From an uncultured Flavobacteriaceae bacterium (lineage in GTDB: Bacteria > Bacteroidota > Bacteroidia > Flavobacteriales > Flavobacteriaceae), in assembly GCA_947494825.1 (NCBI GenBank), contig CANLWN010000007.1:1-64000 (forward strand): a stretch of DNA of 64,000 bases, read 5' to 3'. The notes beneath the pieces are model-generated. The model made no database searches and was not told the origin of the DNA. It worked only from the letters and a program-made list of their open reading frames with translations. Both the position numbers and the translations under genes were made by a program. Positions 42,210-52,082 of the stretch are shown here, one piece after another (position 1 is the first letter of the stretch; the number at the start of each line of letters is the position of its first letter).

Positions 42210-43700
42210 CTATGTCTTCTTCCAAAAGTAAGGCGTTAGCAGAATCAGTACCGTAAAGAGTTCCAGACGCCCCAGTAGCATCAGAAAACCGCACCACCAT
42301 TTCCCCAAGGCGGGCAGACCGTTAAAATTGCTCAGCGGGTTAAGGCTGCCAAAGGCCGGACCAACATTTCCAAGCGAGGATGCCGCACCACCGATGGCAG
42401 ATTGAAAATCGAGCCCCAAAAAACCCAAGACCAGCGCTCCTATGATAAAGGACAGCATATAGAGCACAAAGAAGCCGATGATATTGTAAACGATATGCTC
42501 GCTTACGGTTTTTTCATTGTATCTCACGGGGATAATGGCATTGGGGTGCAAGGTCCTTTTAAATTCTAGCAGTCCGTTCTTAATGATCAATATATGCCGC
42601 ATCACCTTAATACCTCCTGCCGTGGAGCCCGCAGAGCCCCCCAAAAACATCAAACCAAAGAAGAAAACAGTTAAAAAGGGTGTCCAGCTGGTAAAATCGG
42701 CCGTCACAAAACCGGTGGTGGTCACTATAGCGATAATCTGAAAAAGGGCATGCCGAAATGAACTTTCACCAGGGCCCAAAACCATAGGATGGTAGTCCGA
42801 AACAGGAACGTTGGCTTTAAAGTAGATGACCAGGACCGTGACCAGGGTGAACAGCAGAATTAAGCTTGTATAATACTTAAATTCTTCGTCCCTTAGAATG
42901 CGTTGTACCTTTCCTTTAAAGGCAAAATAGCTCAGTACAAAATTGCTACCGGCCAAAAACATAAAGAATATTATGATATATTGTATCAATGGCTGATCGT
43001 TCCAAAAGGCCAAACTGGCATTCTTGGTAGAAAAGCCGCCTGTTGACAGTGTGGCCAAGGAATGGTTGATCGCATCAAAAAAGGACATGCCGGCCAGTTT
43101 CAGCAGCAGTGTTTCCGCAACAGTATACCCAAAATAGATGAGCCATAATCTTTTGGCCGTGTCCGTAATTCTTGGGTGCAACTTGTCCGCGTTGGGGCCA
43201 GGAGCCTCCGCAGCAAACAGCTGCATACCCCCAATACCCAAAAGAGGAAGGATGGCTATGGCCAAGACAATGATTCCCATACCCCCGATCCAATGGGTGA
43301 GGCTCCGCCAAAAAAGGATGCCCTCGGGCAAGGATTCTATATCGTCCAAAATGGAGGCGCCGGTGGTGGTGTAACCCGACATGGTTTCGAAAAAGGCATT
43401 AGTGATATCTGGGATAGCTCCGGAAAAAATGTACGGGAGCACTCCGGAAACCGACATCACGATCCACCCAAAAGCAACAATGATGTACCCCTCCTTTCGT
43501 TTCACTACCTTCTCGTGCCCACGGGTATAGAACATGGCCATAACCCCCACGAGCATGGTAACAATAGCTGCCAGGGTAATGTCCAAAGTTGCCCCGTCCC
43601 TATAAATGCCGCTGACAAAAGCGGCCAACAGCATAAAAAAGCCATTGAACAGCAGCAGCAATCCCATAAGGTGGAAGATTATTTTGGAGTTTAGACCCAT
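42210..43700 (-). CDS. trkH: Trk potassium uptake protein, membrane subunit
   Basis: 496 aa. Four membrane-pore-membrane repeats. The selectivity-filter segments are TTTGASIL, TLSTGGFST, TTTGFVTADF and a degenerate last one near SSLGNVGPAFG, each with the conserved Gly. It starts MGLNSKIIFHLMGLLLLF, with charged turns. It imports K+ with TrkA controlling gating. It starts 1 bp after trkA's stop, so the two are one operon in the order trkA-trkH. Confidence 0.93.
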   Translation of the reverse strand: MGLNSKIIFHLMGLLLLFNGFFMLLAAFVSGIYRDGATLDITLAAIVTMLVGVMAMFYTRGHEKVVKRKEGYIIVAFGWIVMSVSGVLPYIFSGAIPDITNAFFETMSGYTTTGASILDDIESLPEGILFWRSLTHWIGGMGIIVLAIAILPLLGIGGMQLFAAEAPGPNADKLHPRITDTAKRLWLIYFGYTVAETLLLKLAGMSFFDAINHSLATLSTGGFSTKNASLAFWNDQPLIQYIIIFFMFLAGSNFVLSYFAFKGKVQRILRDEEFKYYTSLILLFTLVTVLVIYFKANVPVSDYHPMVLGPGESSFRHALFQIIAIVTTTGFVTADFTSWTPFLTVFFFGLMFLGGSAGSTAGGIKVMRHILIIKNGLLEFKRTLHPNAIIPVRYNEKTVSEHIVYNIIGFFVLYMLSFIIGALVLGFLGLDFQSAIGGAASSLGNVGPAFGSLNPLSNFNGLPALGKWWCGFLMLLGRLELFTVLILLTPYFWKKT

Positions 43701-43701
43701 A

Positions 43702-45051
43702 TTACAGAAACAACTTTTCTATTTTAGGGATAGCACGGGGTAGACAACAGACCACTACCCTATCGCCCTCGGTAATCTCAAAATCGCCCAGGGCAATAAT
43801 ACCTTCCCCATCCCTAACGACCCCACCAATAGTGGCCGCCCTGGGAAAATCGAGCTCCCGGATAATTTTGCCGGTAACCGCTGAGGTAGCCTTAACCTCA
43901 AACTCCAGGATTTCGGCATTTAGGTTGTTCAAACGGGTCATGGCCACCACCTCGCCCTTTCGGATGTATCTAAAAATATTATTGGCGGCCAGCAGTTTCT
44001 TGTTGATCAGGGTGTCTATCCCAATAGACTGGGACAATTGGAAATAATCCATATTCTCCACTAGGGCAATCGTCTTTTTGATGCGTTTTGATTTGGCGAC
44101 CAAGCACGACATGATATTGGTTTCGGAATTTCCAGTCACCGCTATAAAGGCGTCCATGGATTCCAGGCTTTCCTCCTCCAGCAGTTCTACATTTCTTCCA
44201 TCACCGTTGATAACAAGGGCATTGGGGAGATTATCGGCAATATCAAAGGCCTTTTCCTTGTCCTTTTCGATCAATTTTACATTGAACTTGCTGATACACA
44301 GATCTCTAGCGGTATTAAAACCCACCTTGCTGCCACCGAGAATCATTACGTTTTTTATTTCCTTTTTCTCCTTGCCCGTAAGCTTATAGAGTTCATCTAC
44401 CCCTTCTTTGGCCGTGATAAAGTAGACCTGATCTTCCTCCTTAAATACGGTATCCCCCCTGGGAATAAGGGTATATTGCGTGCCGGATCGCTGAATGGCG
44501 ATGGGCATAAAATGTAATTCCGGAAATATCCTGGCCGCTTCCTTTACCATCTTGCCCACAAAAGGAGCCGATTTTGGCAACGATACCCCGATCATGATCA
44601 ATGCCCCCTCTTCAAACTCATAGGTATCGTTAAAGGCCGATTGGTTGAGCAACAGTTGAATTTCCGTGGCCGCCAGTTTTTCGGGGGAAATAAGCTCGTC
44701 TATGCCCAGGTCCGGGAATTTGATCGCTTCCTTATTGTCCACGAACTCTGTGTTTGAGATCCGTGCAATGGTCCTTTTACAACCCAACTGCTTTGCCAAT
44801 AGGCAAAGGGTGAGGTTGGTGGTTTCCGAGGAGGTGACCCCAATGACCAAATCCGAGTTGGATACTTGCGCGTCCTTCAGTACAGAAATAGACGTGGCAT
44901 CGCCCTTGAGCACCCGAATATCAAGATGGTTATCTGCATAGGTCAGACTTTCTTTCCTGGAATCTATCAGCGTGATATCCTGGGATTCATAAGAGAGTAG
45001 TTTTGCCAAATGAAAACCTACTTCCCCCGCCCCTGCAATTATAATCTTCAC
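43702..45051 (-). CDS. trkA: Trk potassium uptake regulator, NAD-binding
   Basis: 449 aa. Two RCK modules. The first begins MKIIIAGAGEVGFHLAKLL and has the acidic end DITLIDSRKE. The second begins about residue 230 with NVMILGGSKVGFNTARDLC and VKLIEKDKEKA. Each is followed by a TrkA-C domain (residues about 140-220 and 365-449). It is a cytoplasmic ring that binds NAD(H) and gates TrkH. First gene of the trkA-trkH operon, divergent from ubiE across about 220 bp. Confidence 0.94.
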   Translation of the reverse strand: MKIIIAGAGEVGFHLAKLLSYESQDITLIDSRKESLTYADNHLDIRVLKGDATSISVLKDAQVSNSDLVIGVTSSETTNLTLCLLAKQLGCKRTIARISNTEFVDNKEAIKFPDLGIDELISPEKLAATEIQLLLNQSAFNDTYEFEEGALIMIGVSLPKSAPFVGKMVKEAARIFPELHFMPIAIQRSGTQYTLIPRGDTVFKEEDQVYFITAKEGVDELYKLTGKEKKEIKNVMILGGSKVGFNTARDLCISKFNVKLIEKDKEKAFDIADNLPNALVINGDGRNVELLEEESLESMDAFIAVTGNSETNIMSCLVAKSKRIKKTIALVENMDYFQLSQSIGIDTLINKKLLAANNIFRYIRKGEVVAMTRLNNLNAEILEFEVKATSAVTGKIIRELDFPRAATIGGVVRDGEGIIALGDFEITEGDRVVVCCLPRAIPKIEKLFL

Positions 45052-45248
45052 ACCCTTACATTTTTGTCTGAATCCCCATGGGATCTAAAAGCCTTCGTAA
45101 AGCTCATTTCAAGAAAAGTTTGCAAAATAATGCGGAACAAAATTACATAAATTTATTGGGTTGGAAGGCATGGGAAGTGGCTAAAGTGCAAAGTGTAAGG
45201 CCAATGTTCTGTATACAAATAAACCGATGCCACATGGGTTCTATATCT

Positions 45249-45256
45249 TATCTTTG
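45249..45256 (+). promoter_or_regulatory. -7 element for ubiE (TATCTTTG)
   Basis: A perfect TAnnTTTG that ends 16 bp before the ATG at 45273. It sits inside the apparent upstream extension of the frame, supporting the later start. No clear -33 TTG. Confidence 0.55.
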
Positions 45257-45272
45257 CCCAAAAATTGCCCTT

Positions 45273-46001
45273 ATGGCCAAAAAAGTAATTCCCTATAAAG
45301 ATTCCCCGCTTGGAAAAAAAGATCAGGTGAAAAAGATGTTCGATGCCATTTCTACCAATTATGATGGTCTAAACAGGGTTATTTCCTTCGGGATAGACGT
45401 AAAGTGGCGGAACAGGGTGGTAACCATACTCAAGAAGAAAAAGCCTTCCAATATTCTAGATATCGCTACGGGAACAGGAGATCTGGCCATTAAATTGGTC
45501 AAAACTGGTGCCGAGGAAATCGTGGGATTGGATATTTCTCCCGGCATGCTCAAGGTGGGTAAGAAAAAGGTAGACCAAAAAAAATTGAGCGACATGGTGA
45601 AAATGGTGGTGGGCGACAGTGAAAAACTTCCTTTTCCCGATCAAAGCTTCGATGCGGTCACCGTTGCCTTTGGGGTGCGTAATTTTGAAACACTTGAAAA
45701 AGGACTGGCCGAGATCTATCGGGTCCTGAAACCCTCGGGAACTTTTGTAGTCCTTGAGACTTCCGTTCCCACCAAAACACCTTTTAAACAGGGGTACCAC
45801 CTGTACACCAAATACATACTACCCACCATCGGCAAACTCTTCTCAAAAGACAAAGCGGCATACGCCTACCTTTGCGAATCTGCCTCCGTTTTTCCGCACG
45901 GGGCGGATTTCAACAATATTTTAGGAAAAATCGGGTTTATAGCTATGGAGAACAGGCCTCAAACATTTGGGGTGGCCTCCATATATATCGCTACAAAGTA
46001 A
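45273..46001 (+). CDS. ubiE: Demethylmenaquinone C-methyltransferase (UbiE/MenG)
   Basis: 242 aa from the ATG at 45273. The frame is open back to 45078, but those 65 residues are unlike the family and carry the promoter. It converts demethylmenaquinone to menaquinone with SAM. Motif I is ILDIATGTGDLA (residues 61-72), then IVGLDISPGMLKVG, VVGDSEKLPFPDQSFDAVT, FGVRNF, YRVLKPSGTFVVLE and the family tail YLCESASVFPHG. Menaquinone is the quinone of this phylum and would serve Nqr. PorT follows 4 bp downstream. Confidence 0.94.
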   Translation: MAKKVIPYKDSPLGKKDQVKKMFDAISTNYDGLNRVISFGIDVKWRNRVVTILKKKKPSNILDIATGTGDLAIKLVKTGAEEIVGLDISPGMLKVGKKKVDQKKLSDMVKMVVGDSEKLPFPDQSFDAVTVAFGVRNFETLEKGLAEIYRVLKPSGTFVVLETSVPTKTPFKQGYHLYTKYILPTIGKLFSKDKAAYAYLCESASVFPHGADFNNILGKIGFIAMENRPQTFGVASIYIATK

Positions 46002-46005
46002 GCAC

Positions 46006-46704
46006 ATGAGGAACATTTTTTTTCTGTTAATGGGAATACTGTTGCTAGGCAATGCGGTACAGGCCCAGTTTAAGGAAAATCCCATTTTGAATTTGGAGAA
46101 TGAAGACAAACCCCTTTTAAACTGGGGTTACTTTCTGGGATTCAATAAATACGATTTTAAATTTGATTACAAGGATGATATTGGAAGTGATATTTTGGTC
46201 AATACCACCTTTGGATTCAACGTGGGTTTGATCGGGGAATTGCGGATCAACGAATTTTTGGATGTCCGCTTCGAACCTGGACTGCTTTATACGCAAAGAG
46301 ATCTTGGATTTCCGGGATTTAGCGATGCAAGTGAGGCCATCCGTGAGGTGCGCTCCACCTACATTAATTTTCCCTTGCTTTTAAAAGTAAGTGCCCGCAG
46401 ATTTGGCAATTGGAAACCCTACATTACCGGGGGCGTATATGCCTCACAGAATTTGGGAAGCAACGAGGATAGCTTAGACGACAACAGTAGTGGGACCTTT
46501 AGGATGAAAAAAAGTGTTTATGGGTATGAATTGGGCTTTGGAATAGATTTTTACTTGGAATACTTTAAATTCTCACCCTCTATCCGTGGTGTCTTTGCCT
46601 TGAGCGACGAGTTGGTACCGGATAACGACCCCAATAGCCCATGGACGGGCAACATAGACGCCTTGCGTACCCGTGGCATCTTTATCAACCTTACTTTTGA
46701 GTAA
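46006..46704 (+). CDS. porT: PorT/SprT-like outer-membrane protein of the type IX secretion system
   Basis: 232 aa from the ATG at 46006 (an earlier in-frame ATG at 45967 lies inside ubiE). The signal peptide ends GNAVQAQ near residue 20. The rest is an eight-stranded beta-barrel type sequence: NWGYFLGFNKYDFKFDY, TTFGFNVGLIGELRINE, LDVRFEPGLLYTQRDL, TYINFPLLLKVSA, GYELGFGIDFYLEYFKFSPS, ending in a strand with terminal Phe-Glu. The location directly behind ubiE is, as I recall, the usual place of porT/sprT in flavobacteria. PorT is required for T9SS function. Confidence 0.85.
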   Translation: MRNIFFLLMGILLLGNAVQAQFKENPILNLENEDKPLLNWGYFLGFNKYDFKFDYKDDIGSDILVNTTFGFNVGLIGELRINEFLDVRFEPGLLYTQRDLGFPGFSDASEAIREVRSTYINFPLLLKVSARRFGNWKPYITGGVYASQNLGSNEDSLDDNSSGTFRMKKSVYGYELGFGIDFYLEYFKFSPSIRGVFALSDELVPDNDPNSPWTGNIDALRTRGIFINLTFE

Positions 46705-46715
46705 GCTCGGCGTGG

Positions 46716-47438
46716 TTATGGCCTGCGCAATTCGTTTAATAAAATAGCGGTGGCGGTGGCCACATTTAAACTTTCTGCGGTTCTTTCCCCATGGGGAGGA
46801 ATGGTCAGTTTTTTTTGGACCAGGCCCTCAAGTTTTTCGGAAATGCCCTTGGCTTCGTTCCCCATGACCAGAATACCTGTTTTGGGCAAGGGCTCGCCGT
46901 ATACGTTTTCTCCGTCCATAAAGGCCCCATAAACGGGTATCTCCGTGTTCTTGATAAAATCAGCGAGGTCTGTATAGGTAATGCTTACCCGCGCTATAGA
47001 TCCCATGCTTGCCTGTAACACCTTGGGGTTGTAACAATCTACCGTATGCTCGGAGCACACCAAATGTTTGATTCCGAACCAATCGCACAAACGTATCACC
47101 GTACCTAGATTCCCAGGGTCGCGAACATCGTCCAGGGCCAAGATCCAATCAGAGAAATCCACAGCACCGGGTGGGGACATATAAAAAATGCCCAAAATTG
47201 TATTGGGGGTTTGTAATCCGCTGATTTTTTTTAGGTCGCCCTCCTGGATTTTCTCCACGATTTCGGACTTGTGATCCAAAATTTCAGTGTTGGTGGTATA
47301 AATCCTGTAGGGTTTAAAATTGGATGCCAAAAGTTCCCGAACTACCTTGATTCCCTCGGCCACGAACATTCCGGATTGAATTCGGTACTTTTTTTGCTGT
47401 AAGCTTTTTATAAATTTTATTTGGTTTTTAACAACCAT
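46716..47438 (-). CDS. SpoU-family (TrmH) RNA 2'-O-methyltransferase
   Basis: 240 aa. N-terminal substrate-binding part (FIKSLQQKKYRIQSGMFVAEG IKVVREL) followed by the knotted SPOUT domain. Motif 1 is DVRDPGNLGTVIRLCDWFGI, motif 2 is GILVMGNEAKGIS, and motif 3 is IPPHGERTAESLNVATAT. Target is a ribose in rRNA or tRNA; which site cannot be told. It is convergent with porT and divergent from tamL, with overlapping control regions around 47440-47460. Confidence 0.9.
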   Translation of the reverse strand: MVVKNQIKFIKSLQQKKYRIQSGMFVAEGIKVVRELLASNFKPYRIYTTNTEILDHKSEIVEKIQEGDLKKISGLQTPNTILGIFYMSPPGAVDFSDWILALDDVRDPGNLGTVIRLCDWFGIKHLVCSEHTVDCYNPKVLQASMGSIARVSITYTDLADFIKNTEIPVYGAFMDGENVYGEPLPKTGILVMGNEAKGISEKLEGLVQKKLTIPPHGERTAESLNVATATAILLNELRRP

Positions 47439-47448
47439 TCAAATAATG

Positions 47449-47456
47449 TATTTTTG
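47449..47456 (+). promoter_or_regulatory. -7 element just before tamL (TATTTTTG), possible leaderless transcript
   Basis: A perfect TAnnTTTG ends 6 bases before the ATG at 47463, the same spacing as at map (12788-12795). A TTG at 47421-47423 is 25 bp upstream, rather far. Confidence 0.5.
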
Positions 47457-47462
47457 GCGTCT

Positions 47463-50051
47463 ATGACATTCCCTTTACGTTTCAAAAAAAGCATAGCAAA
47501 AATAGGCTTATTATTGTTAGGTATCGCAATAACTTCCTGTAATGCGCTTAAGAGGGTCGGGGAGGATGAACTTTTGCTTACTAAAAACGCGATATATGCG
47601 GATGGCGAAAAAGTGGCAAGCGAGGATGTCAAAAGTCTTATCATTCAAAAGCCGAACAGTACGGTACTGGGATATCCCCTAAGACTAAATCTGTACAATC
47701 TTGCCAAAAAAGACCCGGATTCCTCCTTTCAAGCCTGGCTGCACAAAAAGGAAAAAAGGAAACAACGTTACGAAAACTTCCTATCCAAAAAACAGGTAGA
47801 TCGCCTGGGCAAGTCCTTTGCGGTAAAGGGGGCGAGCGAATGGCTGAAGAAAATCGGGGAAGTCCCGGCGATTATTGATACGGTAAAGACCAAAAAAACA
47901 TTGGAGCGGCTCAAGGCATATTACGGCAGCAAGGGATACTTTAACAGCGATGCCACCTTTGCCGTAGATGAGGGCAAAAGAAAACAGCGCGCGAGCATAG
48001 ATTACAAGATAAGCCTTGGGAAACCCTTTATCATCGATTCCCTTTCAAAAAAAATCGATTCCAAGGCCATCGATTCCATCTATGAATTGCATAAGGAAAA
48101 CTCGTTCATCAAAGCCGAAAAACAGTTTGATCTGAGCGATTTTAACCAAGAAAGGGAGCGGCTCACCACCCTCTTTAGAAATTCTGGGGTCTACAATTTT
48201 CAGGAAAGCTCCATTACCTATGACATTCTAAGGGATACCACAAGGATTAGGGACGACCAAAAAATGGATGTGGAACTCAATATTGATAATTTAAGGAAAC
48301 GAAACGATTCTGCCCTTACCACCTCGGAATACAAAGTGCACCGTTTTGATAAGATCAACATCTACGCGGACTACGTTTTCAATAGCAACACAGAAGAGTT
48401 GCAATCGGTGGATTTTGAAAATTACACCATCTATTTTAAGGACAAACTGCGCTATAAGCCCAAGGCCCTTACCGATGCCATTTTCTTGGAGAAAGACAGT
48501 ATATATAGGGATTTGGACCGCTTAAGGACCTATAGGCAGATTACGAACCTCAATACCTTTAAATACCCCAATATCGAATTTATTGAGGACAGTACGGGAA
48601 CCAAGTTGACGTCTAATATCTATTTGGCGCCCAGGCAAAAATATTCCTTGGGACTGAATACCGATGTAAAACACTCCAATATTGAGACCATAGGAGTGGC
48701 GTTCAGTGCCTCCCTTGTTTCCAGAAATGTTTTTGGAGGAGCCGAGACCTTGAGTCTTTCGGCTCGGGGATCCCTGGGTCTTTTGAGCGATGCCTCCGTC
48801 ACCGATGAGGATTTTGTTTCCGAAATTGGTGGAGACATTAACCTCACCTTTCCCAGAATTTGGTTTCCTTTGATCAATACCAAAAGGATTATACCCTATT
48901 ATATGCTTCCACAAACACGGATGTCCATTGGAACCAGTTTTCAAAAGAACATAGGCCTGGACAAACAAACGTTTAACACCATTTTGGGTTATAACTGGTC
49001 GCCTTCCAATTTTAAGCGAAACTCGTTAGAGCTCTTGAACATCCAATTTGTACGTAATGTTAACCCCGATAGGTTCTTCAATGTCTACCAGAACACCTAC
49101 GAAACATTGGACGATATCGCCGATGCCTTCGAGGCCGAACCGCTCTTGCAGGGGTTTTACGAAGATCCCAACAACACTGGAGATCCCAGTCTGATCATTC
49201 CAGCGGGAACTACGGGTTTTATAACGGCCATTCAGAACGGTAGTGTAGTGGCCAGTGCCGATGTGGTCAGGGAAGTGGCCAGTGTGGAAGAACGCAGGGA
49301 AAGGTTAACGGAGAACAACCTTATCTTCACCAGTAATTATACCTATACAAAGAACAACCAACAGGGAATCAACGACGATAATTTTTACCAGTTCAGGCTC
49401 AGCTTTGAAAGTGCCGGTAATTTGTTGTCCGGTGTTTCAAGGATCATCCCCTTTGAGGAAAATGAGGATGGTGATCGTTTGGTCTTTGGGGTCCCTTTTT
49501 CCCAATATGTAAAATCGGAATTTGACTTTATCAAACATTGGAACTTATCGAGTACCGATGTGCTAGCCTTCCATGCTTTTACCGGTATGGCGGTCCCTTA
49601 TGGCAACTCGAACAACATCCCCTTTGTACGCAGTTATTTTGCTGGGGGATCTAATGACAACAGGGCATGGAACGCCTATTCCCTCGGGCCCGGACGTACT
49701 GACAATATCAATGATTTTAACGAGGCCAATTTTAAGTTGGCGGTTAATTTGGAATATCGTTTCCCCATTGTAGGTGATATCAAAGGGGCCTTCTTCGCAG
49801 ATGCCGGAAATATCTGGAACGTTTTTGATGATATTGACGATGCCAACGCTACCTTCAACGGTTTCAGTTCCCTGGCGGATATTGCCCTGGGCACCGGTTT
49901 TGGGCTGAGGTACGACTTCACCTATTTTGTTTTTCGCCTAGATACCGGATTTAAGACCTACAATCCCGCATTGGAGCCGTCCAAAAGGTGGTTCAGGGAT
50001 TATAATTTTAGCAATGCCGTCTTCAACATCGGGATAAATTATCCTTTTTAG
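47463..50051 (+). CDS. tamL: TamA/BamA-like outer-membrane lipoprotein (TamL)
   Basis: 862 aa from the ATG at 47463; the TTG at 47421 precedes the promoter element. The lipobox ends IAITSC with Cys26, so it is a lipoprotein. Then come POTRA-type domains (about residues 30-400; LERLKAYYGSKGYFNSDATF, RLTTLFRNSGVYNFQ) and a C-terminal 16-strand Omp85 barrel (about 400-862) ending GINYPF. The substrate-lock-type motif is FVRSYFAGGSNDNRAW, and the barrel contains LEYRFPIVGDIKGAFFADAGNIW. Lipidated TamA-like proteins are characteristic of Bacteroidota and act in outer-membrane assembly with TamB. Confidence 0.87.
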   Translation: MTFPLRFKKSIAKIGLLLLGIAITSCNALKRVGEDELLLTKNAIYADGEKVASEDVKSLIIQKPNSTVLGYPLRLNLYNLAKKDPDSSFQAWLHKKEKRKQRYENFLSKKQVDRLGKSFAVKGASEWLKKIGEVPAIIDTVKTKKTLERLKAYYGSKGYFNSDATFAVDEGKRKQRASIDYKISLGKPFIIDSLSKKIDSKAIDSIYELHKENSFIKAEKQFDLSDFNQERERLTTLFRNSGVYNFQESSITYDILRDTTRIRDDQKMDVELNIDNLRKRNDSALTTSEYKVHRFDKINIYADYVFNSNTEELQSVDFENYTIYFKDKLRYKPKALTDAIFLEKDSIYRDLDRLRTYRQITNLNTFKYPNIEFIEDSTGTKLTSNIYLAPRQKYSLGLNTDVKHSNIETIGVAFSASLVSRNVFGGAETLSLSARGSLGLLSDASVTDEDFVSEIGGDINLTFPRIWFPLINTKRIIPYYMLPQTRMSIGTSFQKNIGLDKQTFNTILGYNWSPSNFKRNSLELLNIQFVRNVNPDRFFNVYQNTYETLDDIADAFEAEPLLQGFYEDPNNTGDPSLIIPAGTTGFITAIQNGSVVASADVVREVASVEERRERLTENNLIFTSNYTYTKNNQQGINDDNFYQFRLSFESAGNLLSGVSRIIPFEENEDGDRLVFGVPFSQYVKSEFDFIKHWNLSSTDVLAFHAFTGMAVPYGNSNNIPFVRSYFAGGSNDNRAWNAYSLGPGRTDNINDFNEANFKLAVNLEYRFPIVGDIKGAFFADAGNIWNVFDDIDDANATFNGFSSLADIALGTGFGLRYDFTYFVFRLDTGFKTYNPALEPSKRWFRDYNFSNAVFNIGINYPF

Positions 50052-50066
50052 ACCTAATTATTTTAT

Positions 50067-50074
50067 TACTTTTG
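50067..50074 (+). promoter_or_regulatory. -7 element for fbaA (TACTTTTG)
   Basis: A perfect TAnnTTTG, 37 bp upstream of the fbaA start, within the 60-bp gap after tamL. It gives fbaA a transcription start of its own. Confidence 0.55.
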
Positions 50075-50111
50075 TGCCAACTTTTCTAACACTAACAGAC
50101 AAAAGAACATT

Positions 50112-51179
50112 ATGGCCCATACGATTAAGCCGGGAGTAGCTACCGGAGATGAAGTGCAAGAGATTTTTAACTACGCTAAGGAAAAGGGCTTTGCGTTGCC
50201 CGCAGTAAACGTTATAGGATCCAATACCATCAACGGGGTCCTGGAAACTGCGGCCGACCTCAATGCTCCCGTAATCATACAATTCTCCAACGGAGGGGCA
50301 CAGTTTAATGCGGGCAAGGGCCTGTCCAATGAGGGACAAAGGGCCGCCGTTCTGGGTGCCGTTGCCGGTGCCAAACACGTGCACCAGTTGGCTGAAGCCT
50401 ATGGTGCCACGGTCATTTTGCACACCGATCACTGCGCAAAGAAATTACTGCCCTGGATCGACGGACTTTTGGATGCAAGTGAAAAACACTTTGCCGAGAC
50501 CGGAAAATCCCTGTTCAGTTCCCATATGATCGATCTATCGGAAGAACCATTGGAAGAGAATATTGAAATCTGCAAGACCTATCTCGCCAGAATGGCCAAA
50601 ATGAATATGACCCTGGAAATAGAGCTTGGAATTACCGGGGGCGAAGAAGACGGAGTGGACAATTCTGATGTGGACGATTCCAAACTGTATACGCAGCCCG
50701 AAGAGGTGGCCTATGCCTATGAGGAACTGTCAAAAGTAAGTCCTAAATTCACCATTGCTGCGGCTTTTGGCAATGTGCACGGGGTATACAAGCCCGGAAA
50801 CGTGAAGTTGACGCCAAAAATCCTTAAAAATTCGCAAGAGTACATCTCTGAAAAGTATGGGGTTGAACATAACCATATCGATTTTGTGTTCCATGGTGGA
50901 TCGGGCTCCACAGTGGCCGAAATCAGGGAAGGAATTAGTTATGGAGTGATCAAGATGAACATTGATACCGACCTGCAATATGCCTTTCTATCTGGCGTAA
51001 GGGACTATACACAGGACAATTCTGCCTATTTGCAGTCGCAGATAGGGAATCCCAAGGGAAGCGATGAGCCCAACAAAAAGTTCTATGATCCCAGGGTGTG
51101 GTTGCGCGAAGGTGAAAAAGCTTTTGTGGAACGATTAAAGAAAGCCTTTGAGGATTTAAACAATATTGATACCTTGTAG
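50112..51179 (+). CDS. fbaA: Class II fructose-bisphosphate aldolase
   Basis: 355 aa, the class IIA length. It splits fructose 1,6-bisphosphate in glycolysis and the reverse in gluconeogenesis. Zinc and active-site motifs: VIQFSNGGAQF, VILHTDHCAKK with the metal His, MTLEIELGITGGEEDGVDN with the metal Glu and loop, AFGNVHGVYKPGNVKL with the metal His, HIDFVFHGGSGS, and KMNIDTDLQYAF. It is followed by accD 33 bp later. Confidence 0.95.
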   Translation: MAHTIKPGVATGDEVQEIFNYAKEKGFALPAVNVIGSNTINGVLETAADLNAPVIIQFSNGGAQFNAGKGLSNEGQRAAVLGAVAGAKHVHQLAEAYGATVILHTDHCAKKLLPWIDGLLDASEKHFAETGKSLFSSHMIDLSEEPLEENIEICKTYLARMAKMNMTLEIELGITGGEEDGVDNSDVDDSKLYTQPEEVAYAYEELSKVSPKFTIAAAFGNVHGVYKPGNVKLTPKILKNSQEYISEKYGVEHNHIDFVFHGGSGSTVAEIREGISYGVIKMNIDTDLQYAFLSGVRDYTQDNSAYLQSQIGNPKGSDEPNKKFYDPRVWLREGEKAFVERLKKAFEDLNNIDTL

Positions 51180-51212
51180 GTCTGCAACCTAGGACTAATT
51201 TAATAGCAACAT

Positions 51213-52073
51213 ATGACTGCTTGGTTTAAACGAACGGAAAAAGGGATACAGACAGCTACCGAACAGAAGAAGGACACGCCAAAGGGGCTTTGGTACAAAT
51301 CGCCCACCGGAAAGATCGTAGAATCGGAAGATCTGGCCAAAAACTTTTTTGTAAGCCCTGAAGATGATTATCACGTACGCATTGGAAGCAAGGAATATTT
51401 TGAAATCCTTTTCGATGACAATACCTTTAAAGAGTTAGATACCAAACTCAACTCCAAGGACCCGCTAAAATTTGAGGATACCAAAAAGTACTCCGATCGC
51501 CTTAAGGCCGCCCAACAAAAAACAGGCCTAAAGGATGCCGTTCGGACTGCTGTAGGAAAATCATTGGGCAAAGACCTGGTTATTTGCTGTATGGACTTCA
51601 ACTTTATTGGAGGCTCTATGGGCAGCGTAGTCGGGGAAAAAATAGCACGTGGAATAGACTATGCCATTAAAAAGAAGGTTCCGTTCCTGATGATTTCAAA
51701 ATCTGGCGGGGCACGTATGATGGAAGCCGCACTATCCTTGATGCAATTGGCGAAAACTTCGGCCAAATTGGCTCAGCTCGCCGAAGCACGTATCCCATAT
51801 ATCTCGCTGTGTACCGATCCCACCACCGGAGGAACTACCGCTTCCTATGCCATGCTCGGGGACATCAATATCTCCGAACCCGGAGCCTTGATCGGGTTTG
51901 CCGGACCCAGAGTGGTAAAAGAAGCAACGGGCAAGGAACTTCCCGAAGGTTTTCAGACTGCGGAGTTTCTGCAGGAACACGGGTTTTTGGATTTTATCAC
52001 CCATCGCAGGGACCTGAAGAAGAACATCAACCTGTATATAGACCTTATACAGAACAATCCCTTAAGATCTTAG
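51213..52073 (+). CDS. accD: Acetyl-CoA carboxylase carboxyltransferase subunit beta, zinc-ribbon cysteines absent
   Basis: 286 aa. With AccA it transfers the carboxyl group from biotin to acetyl-CoA, the first step of fatty acid synthesis. The crotonase-like core is intact: [83 protein letters not shown]. Where E. coli AccD has a four-Cys zinc ribbon, this protein reads [10 protein letters not shown] and [10 protein letters not shown], with Ser30, Gly33, Ser48 and Asp51 in place of the Cys. The fold around it appears kept without metal. As I recall this is shared by other flavobacteria. Confidence 0.93.
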   Translation: MTAWFKRTEKGIQTATEQKKDTPKGLWYKSPTGKIVESEDLAKNFFVSPEDDYHVRIGSKEYFEILFDDNTFKELDTKLNSKDPLKFEDTKKYSDRLKAAQQKTGLKDAVRTAVGKSLGKDLVICCMDFNFIGGSMGSVVGEKIARGIDYAIKKKVPFLMISKSGGARMMEAALSLMQLAKTSAKLAQLAEARIPYISLCTDPTTGGTTASYAMLGDINISEPGALIGFAGPRVVKEATGKELPEGFQTAEFLQEHGFLDFITHRRDLKKNINLYIDLIQNNPLRS

Positions 52074-52082
52074 GTAAAGGCA

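Noticed and set aside
45078-45272. N-terminal extension of UbiE by 65 residues
   Set aside because: It includes the promoter -7 element and is unlike UbiE; the ATG at 45273 gives the normal family start.
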